Source of the DNA: Actinophytocola sp050699935
GTDB taxonomy: Bacteria > Actinomycetota > Actinomycetes > Mycobacteriales > Pseudonocardiaceae
DNA: 64,000 nt
Reading direction: 5' to 3'
Assembly (NCBI RefSeq): GCF_050699935.1
Contig: NZ_JBOHGB010000003.1
Span: 84,578 to 148,577, forward strand
Positions 33,522 through 43,010 of this stretch are shown piece after piece (position 1 is the stretch's first letter; each line of letters begins with the position of its first letter). The translations under genes were made by a program, and so were the position numbers. The notes beneath the pieces were generated by a model, which was given only the letters and a program-made list of their open reading frames with translations, was not told where the DNA came from and searched no databases.

Positions 33522-34430
33522 CTAGGTGGCGCAGTAGAGGCCCAGCGCGTCGATCGCACAGTCCAGGACCGCCCCGCGCAAGCCGATCGCCACGATCATC
33601 GCGAGCCCGAGCACCATGCACGCGCCGGCCTGCAGCTGAGTTCGCCGCACCGGGGGCGCGTAGACCATGGCGGCGGTGGCCAGGGCACCCGCGACCAACC
33701 CGCCGACGTGGCCGAGCAGCGAGATGCCCGGCAACGTGACGCTCAGGAAGATGTTGATCGCGATCAGCATGAGCACGGGCGTCGGGTTGATCCTGGCCTT
33801 GAACACCATCACCGCGATGCCGCCGAACAGGCCGTACACCGCGCCGGACGCGCCGGCCACCCCACCGTCGAGTGGGCCGAACAGCATGATCACGGTCGAG
33901 CCGCCGAGCAGCGCGAGCGCGTACACGGCGAGGAACCGGCCACGGCCGAGCGCGACCTCGAGGTCCCGGCCGATCACCCACAACGCGAACATGTTGAACA
34001 GCAGGTGCACCGGCCCGTAGCCGCCGTAGTTGCCGAAGTGCAGGAAGCCCGAGGTGACGAGGCGCCACCACTCGCCGGCCGCGACGTAGCCGGGCACCAG
34101 CATGCCGTCGACGAACAGCGCGGACCCCTGGTTCTCGACGATGCTGCCCGCCTGTATCGCGGTCGCGGCGAACGCGACGACGTTGACCACGATCAGCGTC
34201 GGCACCACGACGAGCCGGGGCCCGCCGGCGGACCGGAAGCGGCGGACGGGGCGCGGCGTGCGGACCGTGCGGGCGCCCTCGGTCACGCAGTCGACGCACT
34301 GGTAGCCGACCGAGGCCTCACGCAGGCAGTCCGGACAGGCCGGCCGGTCGCACCGCACGCATCGCAACCCGGTCGGCCGGTCCGGGTGGCGAACGCACGC
34401 CGGTAAGTCCTGCTGCCGGTTGACCGACAC
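33522..34430 (-). CDS. Rhomboid-family intramembrane serine protease
   Basis: A 302-residue protease. A Cys/His-rich N-terminus (CVRHPDRPTGLRCVRCDRPACPDC, pieces at about 12-35) resembles a B-box zinc finger. The six-helix rhomboid core follows, with HLLFNMFALWVIG, the catalytic Ser in GASGAVYG and the catalytic His in LGHVGGL. It cleaves membrane helices; substrates are unknown. It follows ppiA on the minus strand; the ppiA stop (34431) directly abuts its start. Confidence 0.9.
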   Translation of the reverse strand: MSVNRQQDLPACVRHPDRPTGLRCVRCDRPACPDCLREASVGYQCVDCVTEGARTVRTPRPVRRFRSAGGPRLVVVPTLIVVNVVAFAATAIQAGSIVENQGSALFVDGMLVPGYVAAGEWWRLVTSGFLHFGNYGGYGPVHLLFNMFALWVIGRDLEVALGRGRFLAVYALALLGGSTVIMLFGPLDGGVAGASGAVYGLFGGIAVMVFKARINPTPVLMLIAINIFLSVTLPGISLLGHVGGLVAGALATAAMVYAPPVRRTQLQAGACMVLGLAMIVAIGLRGAVLDCAIDALGLYCAT

Positions 34431-34991
34431 TCAGTCCTCTGCGCGATCGATGGTCACTCGCTCCACCACGATGTCCTCGACCGGCTTGTCGTGTGGCGGT
34501 GCGGTCGGCGTGTTCGCGATCTCGTCCACGACGTTGCGGGACTCCTGGTCGGCGACCTCGCCGAAGATCGTGTGCTTGAAGTTCAACCAGGTCGTCGGCG
34601 CGACCGTGATGAAGAACTGCGAGCCGTTGCTGTTCGCGACGCCCGGGTTGGCCATGCCGAGCAGGTACGGCTTGTTGAACTGCAGCTCGGGGTGGAACTC
34701 GTCGGCGAACTGGTAGCCGGGCCCGCCGCGCCCGGTGCCGGTCGGGTCGCCGGTCTGGATCATGAAGCCGTCGATGACCCGGTGGACGATCATGCCGTCG
34801 TAGAACGGACCGGACGTCTCTCCCTTGGCGTTTCGCTGGGTGTACTGCTTGGTGCCCTTGGCCAGGCCGACGAAGTTCGACACGGTCTTGGGTGCGTGAT
34901 CAGGGAAAAGGTTGATCCTGATGTCACCCCGCGAGGTGTGCAGGGTGGACGAGACCGTCACTCCGACGAGGGATCCATTGCTGTCTGCCAC
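34431..34991 (-). CDS. ppiA: Peptidyl-prolyl cis-trans isomerase (cyclophilin)
   Basis: A 186-residue cytoplasmic cyclophilin that speeds prolyl isomerisation. Active-site sequence is YDGMIVHRVIDGFMIQTGDP, then GRGGPGYQFADEFHP, LLGMANPG and NGSQFFITVAPTTWL with the conserved Trp. No signal peptide. Immediately upstream of the rhomboid gene on the same strand. Matches the M. tuberculosis ppiA position. Confidence 0.93.
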   Translation of the reverse strand: MADSNGSLVGVTVSSTLHTSRGDIRINLFPDHAPKTVSNFVGLAKGTKQYTQRNAKGETSGPFYDGMIVHRVIDGFMIQTGDPTGTGRGGPGYQFADEFHPELQFNKPYLLGMANPGVANSNGSQFFITVAPTTWLNFKHTIFGEVADQESRNVVDEIANTPTAPPHDKPVEDIVVERVTIDRAED

Positions 34992-35044
34992 CTGGCCATC
35001 GTGCCATCCGCAGCGAGATCGCTCGGGAAGGGGCAGGATGGTCT

Positions 35045-35761
35045 GTGTCCGACCAAGCCACCCTGGAGCACACTATGGACGATGTGAAGGCCATGACCCG
35101 GGCCGGAGAGACGGTCGGCAAGGCCGTCGGCTCCGGCTGGCTCGCGGTCCGCCGGAGCGCCAAACGCGCTGGTCAAGCAAGTGCGGACGCAACGACGAAG
35201 GCCGCGCACGCCGCGGACCGGAAGCTGACGGAGCGGGGTGTCGCTCCCCAGCATCTGGCTGTGGCGCTGGCCGAAGGCGCCGAGCTCGCGCGCGAGGAGG
35301 TCGTGAAAACCACGCGCCGGGCGCGCAAGAAGTTGGCGCGTAGGGCCAAGCACACCCGCAAGGAGCTCGCGAAGGCGGCCAAGCAGGCACGCAAGGACGC
35401 CAAGAAGAGCAAGCCGGCCAAGCGTGCGTCGAAGACGGCCAAGCAGGCTCGCGAGGACGCCAAGGAGTTGAAGGCGTCCATGAAGGCCGAGATGGCCAGG
35501 TTGAAGGCGCAGGCCAAGGAGCAGGCGGCCGCCATGAAGGACGCCGAGGCGCCCAAGAAGCGCCGGTGGCCGAAGGTACTGCTGCTGGCGATCGTCGCGG
35601 CCGGGGTCGCGTACGTGGTGCGCGGCAGGTCCGCGTCGGCGGAGCCCACTCCGGTGCCGGAACCGAGGAGCCGCGCGGACGAGTCTTCCGCCGAGGACTC
35701 GGAGTCTTCGTCGGCCGCGAATGGGCAACGGCCCCAGAAGTCGACGACCAAGCAGGGCTGA
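35045..35761 (+). CDS. Lys/Ala-rich coiled-coil protein with C-terminal membrane anchor
   Basis: A 238-residue protein starting at GTG 35045. Residues about 20-170 are rich in Lys, Arg and Ala in KAAKQARKDAKK-like repeats, resembling histone H1/HupB tails, and are predicted helical or coiled-coil. A membrane helix follows (about 178-192, VLLLAIVAAGVAYVV) and then a Ser/Glu/Pro-rich acidic tail. With positive-inside topology, the basic part would be cytoplasmic. It could tether DNA, RNA or acidic polymers to the membrane; that is inference. A perfect bidirectional terminator follows. Confidence 0.75.
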   Translation: MSDQATLEHTMDDVKAMTRAGETVGKAVGSGWLAVRRSAKRAGQASADATTKAAHAADRKLTERGVAPQHLAVALAEGAELAREEVVKTTRRARKKLARRAKHTRKELAKAAKQARKDAKKSKPAKRASKTAKQAREDAKELKASMKAEMARLKAQAKEQAAAMKDAEAPKKRRWPKVLLLAIVAAGVAYVVRGRSASAEPTPVPEPRSRADESSAEDSESSSAANGQRPQKSTTKQG

Positions 35762-35767
35762 TCTACC

Positions 35768-35808
35768 GCACACGGCCCGCCAAGGCGATCCCTTGGCGGG
35801 CCGTGTGC
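35768..35808. terminator. Bidirectional terminator, perfect 18-bp stem
   Basis: GCACACGGCCCGCCAAGG (35768-35785) pairs exactly with 35791-35808 around a CGATC loop. It lies between convergent genes ending at 35761 and 35821, so it would stop transcription from both sides. Confidence 0.85.
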
Positions 35809-35820
35809 CGTGCTCGACCC

Positions 35821-36357
35821 CTACAGCCCCAGCGCGGTGATCGCCTCCTGTGCGACCAGCTTCGCCTTGATCGTCTGCTCCTGGTTGGTGGCCACCACGA
35901 CCGCCACGGCCTCCTTCGCGACCGCGTACACCGCGCCCTCGTCGGTCGGCTGCGCGCCGCCGGTCCACCCGCCGGTGAGCTCGGCCGGGTTGGCGGTGTC
36001 CACCGGCGCGACCTGGTCGACGAGTGCCTTCGCGACGGCGGCCTTACCCCGGTAGACCTGGACGGTCAGCTGCACGCCGCCGTCGGAGCGGTAGAAGAAG
36101 CAGGCCGGCGGGTCGTCGGCGGAGGTCTTGGTCTCGCCGACGCGCTGGCCGTTGGTGTCCTCGACGAACGTCTGGTCGAGGTAGGGACAGGGCCCGTCGG
36201 CGGTCGGCTCGGGTGGCGCGGGCGGCTTCGCGGCCGGCGGGGCCGCAGCGGCGGAGGTGCCCTCCGTGGTGATCACAGTCGGATCGTCCGCGGCAGACTC
36301 GGAGTTGCACGCGGCGAGCACGATCAGCAGGGGACCGAGTAACAAGGCGCGTTTCAT
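35821..36357 (-). CDS. DUF2020-like lipoprotein
   Basis: A 178-residue lipoprotein starting at ATG 36357 (MKRALLLGPLLIVLAACNSE). The lipobox is LAAC, Cys about 17. An Ala/Pro/Thr linker precedes a globular domain with CPYLDQTFVEDTNGQRV, CFFYRSDGGVQL and AYAVAKEAVAVVV-like strands; two Cys residues may form a disulfide. The pattern suits DUF2020 of actinobacteria, whose role is unknown. Family call is from memory. Confidence 0.75.
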   Translation of the reverse strand: MKRALLLGPLLIVLAACNSESAADDPTVITTEGTSAAAAPPAAKPPAPPEPTADGPCPYLDQTFVEDTNGQRVGETKTSADDPPACFFYRSDGGVQLTVQVYRGKAAVAKALVDQVAPVDTANPAELTGGWTGGAQPTDEGAVYAVAKEAVAVVVATNQEQTIKAKLVAQEAITALGL

Positions 36358-36550
36358 AGGGTCGGTAGTCAATCACACGCCGTCGCGGTCGTGGGCCCCT
36401 ACCTCGTGACGACGACTCGACCGCGTCGGTTCGGATCAGCGCGTCGGCGACCATGTCGACCAGCCCGTTCGGCCGGTTCGCCGCTCCCCGCGCGCCGAGC
36501 CGGACCGGTGGTCGCGACGAACACACAGGCCTTCGTGGAGCGAGTCTTCG

Positions 36551-36623
36551 TGGAGACGAGGGGAATCGAACCCCTAACCCCTGCCTTGCAAAGGCAGTGC
36601 TCTGCCAATTGAGCTACGTCCCC
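36551..36623 (-). tRNA. tRNA-Ala (anticodon TGC)
   Basis: A 73-nt tRNA: acceptor GGGGACG with CGTCTCC and discriminator A. It includes the G3-U70 wobble pair that identifies tRNA-Ala. The anticodon stem CTGCC/GGCAG encloses TTTGCAA, anticodon TGC. T-arm GGGGTTCGATTCCCC. CCA is not encoded. Upstream on the same strand lies DLW-39, not tRNA-Ile as is usual. Confidence 0.96.
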
Positions 36624-36627
36624 AGGG

Positions 36628-36673
36628 CCGGTGCGGGTGGTCGCACCGGTGTGCGTGCGGCGGTGGGCCGCAC
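36628..36673 (-). terminator. Two small hairpins between DLW-39 and tRNA-Ala
   Basis: CCGGTGCG/CGCACCGG (36628-36649, 8 bp) and GTGCGGC/GCCGCAC (36655-36673, 7 bp) stand in tandem downstream of the DLW-39 stop. They probably end the DLW-39 transcript before the tRNA. Confidence 0.45.
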
Positions 36674-36695
36674 GGGTGTGAGCGCGCTGTGGCGG

Positions 36696-36845
36696 TCAGG
36701 CCTTCTTGGCGTTGTTGGCGCCGGTGGCCGGAGCGGTCGCCTCGCGCCAGAGGTCGTCCTGCGCCTTGGCCGACTTGTTGCGGCGAACCACGAACAGCAC
36801 GCCCCCGGCCACGGCCACCAGAGCGAGAAGCTTCTTCACGTCCAT
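36696..36845 (-). CDS. DLW-39 family protein, 49 aa
   Basis: A 49-residue protein: one membrane helix (about 5-21) followed by a charged tail with the naming motif DDLW (about 31-34). ATG 36845 has GAAGGAGG five bases upstream. The family is found in actinobacteria beside the tRNA-Ile/tRNA-Ala pair of the gyrase region; function unknown. Confidence 0.85.
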   Translation of the reverse strand: MDVKKLLALVAVAGGVLFVVRRNKSAKAQDDLWREATAPATGANNAKKA

Positions 36846-37211
36846 TGCCTCCTTCGGCAAAACACCCGTATCAACCTGCTGCAACCCCTGCGGCGTCCCG
36901 CAGCAAGGCCACAAGTCTGCCACAAGCGCGCCGTCCTCCGGTCGGGCACGGCGCACTCACAGATCCGGAGTTGGTCTACCGCCATCAGCTCAGGCCGATC
37001 GTCGAGCACGGCGCCGAAGCGATGGACCGGATCTTCAGCGGACCAGAGGGCGACGAGCGGTTTGGAGCCTGGTCGAGGCGGATCGACGAGGGTGCCATCG
37101 CCGAACCAGTATCAGCGATGGCACCCCCTCCGTCTGGCCTGCAACGGATCCTCCGTGCGTTGAAGAACCGGGCCGCCAGCAGCATTCGTGGTCGGCTGGC
37201 ACACTCGGCGG
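36846..37211. other. Intergenic stretch with DLW-39 promoter region and a hairpin
   Basis: This 366-base stretch has no supported gene. A plus-strand open run from about 36957 gives a protein-like fragment (DPELVYRHQLRPIVEHGAEA) without a start, possibly a gene remnant. GGGTGCCATCGC (37090-37101) and its exact inverse (37115-37126) form a 12-bp stem with a 13-base loop, a likely terminator or processing site. Confidence 0.45.
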
Positions 37212-37643
37212 ATGAGTTTGACGTGCCAATGGATCGCCATGAGCGACCAGTGGCTGGCCGACCACACCCACCCGACGTGGCAGGACGTGCCCGGCGAAGC
37301 ACTCCACGACTCCGCCGACTTTGACGCCGAGTTCCTCTACCCGTTGTTCGACGGCCGTGCCGACGCATTGCGGCACCTCGCGGACGGCGAACTGGGCCTG
37401 ACTGGCGGGCTGCGCGAGTGGGATGGCAAGGACGCTTACATGGGGTTCATTACCACGACCACGCTGGCTCAGATTGCTCAGCTGCTCGCGATGACGGCCA
37501 CCAAGCAGCGGATGCTGGCCGACGCCACCCGACGTCGGGAAGGGGTGGTCAAGGGACTCAACGCGGTGTACGCCGATATGTGCGTCTTCCTATCGCGTAC
37601 GGCCGCCAAGGGATACGGCCTGGCCTTACTCTACGTCCACTGA
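37212..37643 (+). CDS. Hypothetical protein, 143 aa (possibly DUF1877-like)
   Basis: A 143-residue soluble protein from ATG 37212 (MSLTCQWIAMSDQWLADHTH). It shows a regular alternation of acidic and hydrophobic residues (ADGELGLTGGLREWDGKDAY) and a helical C-terminus. It loosely recalls YfbM/DUF1877 proteins but I cannot confirm this. An in-frame start at 37188 is possible. It lies in the insertion between tRNA-Ala and tRNA-Ile. Confidence 0.6.
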   Translation: MSLTCQWIAMSDQWLADHTHPTWQDVPGEALHDSADFDAEFLYPLFDGRADALRHLADGELGLTGGLREWDGKDAYMGFITTTTLAQIAQLLAMTATKQRMLADATRRREGVVKGLNAVYADMCVFLSRTAAKGYGLALLYVH

Positions 37644-37898
37644 TCGGGCCGGAATGAAGGCCCTCCGCGCCACGTTGATGATCATGCTCCGGGTGCCGCT
37701 CTCACTGTGGTGCAAGGGTTCTGCGCTAGGGACACCGTCCGATGGTCTCTGGGTTTACGGACGCGTGACCCACGCAGGTAGGCGATGACCGAAGTCCACG
37801 ACGCAGACTGCACACCGCCCCAACAGGTTGCCTTCTACGTCGCACGGTGGCGCGTGCTTACCGCGTGCGACGTGCCGACCACCCTGTAGCACGATCTC

Positions 37899-39028
37899 GT
37901 GGTGGCGGGTAAGCGAACCTTCTTGTCCAGACCGCGGTGGTGGCGAGAGCGGAATCGGTTGTGGTGGTGGTCCACCACGGTGGTGGTCATACCGATCGTG
38001 GTGTCAACCACAGCGGCTGTGCTGGTGCTGACGCACGTGGTTGACCACTCCACCTCAACCGCACGGCTAGAAATGATCAAGGTGGCGCTAGCCGTAGGCG
38101 CTGGAGCCGGCGCGGTGTTCACGCTAGTGCTGGCCTGGCGCCGACAGTGGGCCACCGAGCACGATGCCGCCGAGCGCCGACTGACCGAACTGTATGTCAA
38201 GGCCGTGGAACAACTCGGGTCGGAACAGGCCCTGTTCGCCATGGCGGGCTGTACGCACTGGAACGTGTTGCTCAGGACAACCCCGACCATCGACAGACAG
38301 TGGTGGACGTCATCTGCGCCTACCTACGCGCCCCCTACACACCACTCCCGAACAAGATGGGCACGCCACGGTTGGGGGTGCGCCGACCACGAGTCAAGTC
38401 GGCACAGAGCCGCCGTCCAACAACGTCAGCGCTCGCACGAAACACAGGAACGACAACACACCACACCTCGGAGGAGAACCGCAGACTTCAAGAACGCGAA
38501 GCCCGACTCACCGCACAACGGATCCTCACGCGCCATCTCCGTCCTCGCGACGACAACAGCAAACGCCTTCACACCTACTGGCCTGGGGTAGACCTCGACC
38601 TCAACAGCGCTACCCTCATCGGCTTCGACCTGCGCGGATGCGAAATCCGCACTGCGACTTTCAGCGACGCCCAGTTCAGCGGCGACGCCCGATTCCACCG
38701 CGCCCAGTTCACCAACCACACCTGGTTCAGCGAGGCCCAGTTCAGCGGCGACACCTGGTTCCACCGCGCCCGGTTCACCGGCGACGCTCGGTTTAGCAGC
38801 ACCCAGTTCACCGGCGAGGCTCGGTTTAGCAGCGCCCAGTTCCGCGGAGAAGCCTGGTTCCACGGCGCCCGGTTCAGCGGCGGCGCCCGATTCGACGGCA
38901 CCCAGTTCACGGGCAGCTCCTGGTTCCACGGCACCCGATTCACCGGCGACGCCTTGTTCGACGACGCCCAGTTCGCCGACGGAATTCCGGAATCCTTGAA
39001 ACAGCAACTACCTGCCACGGATACCTGA
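37899..39028 (+). pseudogene. Pentapeptide-repeat membrane protein split by a single-base frameshift
   Basis: The 5' part from GTG 37899 encodes two membrane helices (about 27-48 and 62-80) and then ATEHDAAERRLTELYVKAVE, a stretch known from actinobacterial pentapeptide-repeat membrane proteins. At about 38230-38232 (a CCC run) the homologous reading moves to another frame, where it continues GPVRHGGLYALERVAQDNPD, then VVDVICAYLRAPY and a C-terminal array of pentapeptide repeats (ARFHRAQF-, ARFSSAQF-like units) to the stop at 39028. Adding one C restores a single protein of about 375 residues. Either a true recent pseudogene or a sequencing error. Confidence 0.75.
38665..38975 (+). repeat. 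Repeat region coding for pentapeptide repeats
   Basis: About 20 in-frame 15-base units with consensus near GCC-CAG/CGG-TTC-A/C-GC (A-x-F-x-x). In proteins such units build a right-handed quadrilateral beta helix. Confidence 0.8.
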
Positions 39029-39183
39029 GTGCACGCGCACCAGGTTCGACAGCGATCTGTCTAGCGCGACCTCTCCACGACAGAACGCGCCTACTTGCCT
39101 GAGATCATGAACCGGTGATTGGGTCGGCCAGCCCTCGCGAGCAACCCACGTGATCGTTGTCGGCAGGCTCTTGGTGTCCCAGG

Positions 39184-39209
39184 GCCGGTTCCCGCGCTCG
39201 GGGACCGGC
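39184..39209 (-). terminator. Stem-loop downstream of tRNA-Ile
   Basis: GCCGGTTCCC and GGGGACCGGC pair over ten positions with one G-U pair and a six-base loop. It is 11 bases past the 3' end of tRNA-Ile on the minus strand, so tRNA-Ile has its own terminator here. Confidence 0.65.
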
Positions 39210-39220
39210 TCTGACTTGTG

Positions 39221-39294
39221 TGGGCCTAGGAGGACTTGAACCTCCGACTTCTTCGTTATCAGCGAAGCGCTCTAACCGCCTGAGCTATAGGCCC
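39221..39294 (-). tRNA. tRNA-Ile (anticodon GAT)
   Basis: A 74-nt tRNA: acceptor GGGCCTA with TAGGCCC and discriminator A. D-arm AGCTCAGGCGGTTAGAGC. The anticodon stem CTTCG/CGAAG encloses CTGATAA, anticodon GAT. T-arm GGAGGTTCAAGTCCTCC. CCA is not encoded. It lies after DUF3566 and gyrA as in other actinobacteria. Confidence 0.96.
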
Positions 39295-39307
39295 CAACAG
39301 CGCGACG

Positions 39308-39337
39308 AGACTATCGCACGGCTCGCCGCTCACCCAA
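39308..39337 (-). promoter_or_regulatory. Promoter of tRNA-Ile
   Basis: On the minus strand TTGGGT (39337-39332) and TAGTCT (39313-39308) are 18 bases apart; the tRNA starts 14 bases after the -10. Good agreement with a housekeeping promoter. Confidence 0.5.
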
Positions 39338-39349
39338 CCCGGTATGCCG

Positions 39350-40414
39350 CTACTCCCGCTCCGCGAGCGTCACTTCGAGGCCGCCGGCGAGGTCGGCCGA
39401 GACGTTGTAGATGAACGCCCCGACCGTGGCCAACGCGCTGAACAACACGATGTTCACCGCGCCGATGATCGCCGCGACGCCGAACACGCGGCCGGCGCTG
39501 ATCAGCGGCTCGCCGCCGCTCTCGTCGGCCGGCTGGAGGATCTCGCTCGAGATGCCGTTCAGCTTGTCCCACACGCCCATGCCGTCCAGCACCGCGTACA
39601 GCACGCCGACCGCGACCAGCCACACGAAGAACAGCGCCACGCCCAGCACCAGCGACAGCTTGAGCACCGACCACGGGTCGAACCGCTTGATCTGCAGGTT
39701 CGCCCGCCGCGGGCCACGGCCGGGGCGACGCAGGGCGCTCGGGGTCGCGGCCGCGCCCACGCGGAGCGGGCCGGTGGACGGGCCGCCGGACGGGCCGGAG
39801 CCCTCCAGGTGCACGGTCGTGCGGGACGGGTTCGCGCCGGCGTACGGCGTGCCGGTGCTGGGCGCCGGCATGGTGGCGGCCGTCGGCACGCCGTCGGAGA
39901 ACAGGCGGGCCGCCGCCGCGCCGGTGACCACCGGGCGCTCGATCGACACCGTCTTCTCGCCGTGTGGCGGCGGGTTGGGCGGGACGCTCACGCCCTGCGG
40001 CGGTGTGGCCGGCGACTTGGGTGGCGTGACCGGGGTCGTCCACTGGCCGTGGTCCTGGGACTTGGCCGGCACGGCGGGCGGAGCGCCGGGCGGCGAGGGG
40101 GGCGGTGTGGCCGGCCGAGCGGGAGACTCGCCAGCCTGTGGCGAGTTGTCGCTGGTCACCCGCTGCCAGGGCGGCGGTGTGCCGTGACTCAGCTCCAGGT
40201 CGTCGGGCGTCGCCATGCGCGCGGTGGGCTCGTCCGCCGGCTGGCCGTTGCGCTCGTGCCTGCCGTCGTGGTTGCCGTCCCGCGTGCCGTCGTGATCTCC
40301 ATCGGCCACCTGCTCGACCGGCGTTTCCTGGCCGTCGGTGGCGACGCCGGACGTTTGGTCCGACTCGCGCTCCGTGTTCTGGCCGGTGCTTCCGGACTTG
40401 TCGGCTGGTGTCAC
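39350..40414 (-). CDS. DUF3566 membrane protein
   Basis: A 354-residue protein. The first 230 or so residues are Pro/Gly/Thr-rich and disordered. The C-terminal DUF3566 domain (about 240-350) starts ANLQIKRFDPWSVLKLSLVL and has two membrane helices. It is the conserved partner downstream of gyrA in actinobacteria (Rv0007 position). Function unknown. The gap from gyrA is 22 bases, so it is in the gyrase transcript. Confidence 0.88.
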   Translation of the reverse strand: MTPADKSGSTGQNTERESDQTSGVATDGQETPVEQVADGDHDGTRDGNHDGRHERNGQPADEPTARMATPDDLELSHGTPPPWQRVTSDNSPQAGESPARPATPPPSPPGAPPAVPAKSQDHGQWTTPVTPPKSPATPPQGVSVPPNPPPHGEKTVSIERPVVTGAAAARLFSDGVPTAATMPAPSTGTPYAGANPSRTTVHLEGSGPSGGPSTGPLRVGAAATPSALRRPGRGPRRANLQIKRFDPWSVLKLSLVLGVALFFVWLVAVGVLYAVLDGMGVWDKLNGISSEILQPADESGGEPLISAGRVFGVAAIIGAVNIVLFSALATVGAFIYNVSADLAGGLEVTLAERE

Positions 40415-40436
40415 GAGGATCCCCTACGTGTCTCGC

Positions 40437-42971
<2,535 letters not shown>

Positions 42972-43010
42972 GAACTCGAGTTCCTTTTCCTAGCGCAGGC
43001 TGTCCTCGAA

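Noticed and set aside
36957..37187. A possible gene for DPELVYRHQLRPIVEHGAEA-type protein
   Set aside because: No start codon or ribosome site, and it contains a 12-bp inverted repeat; kept only as a possible remnant.
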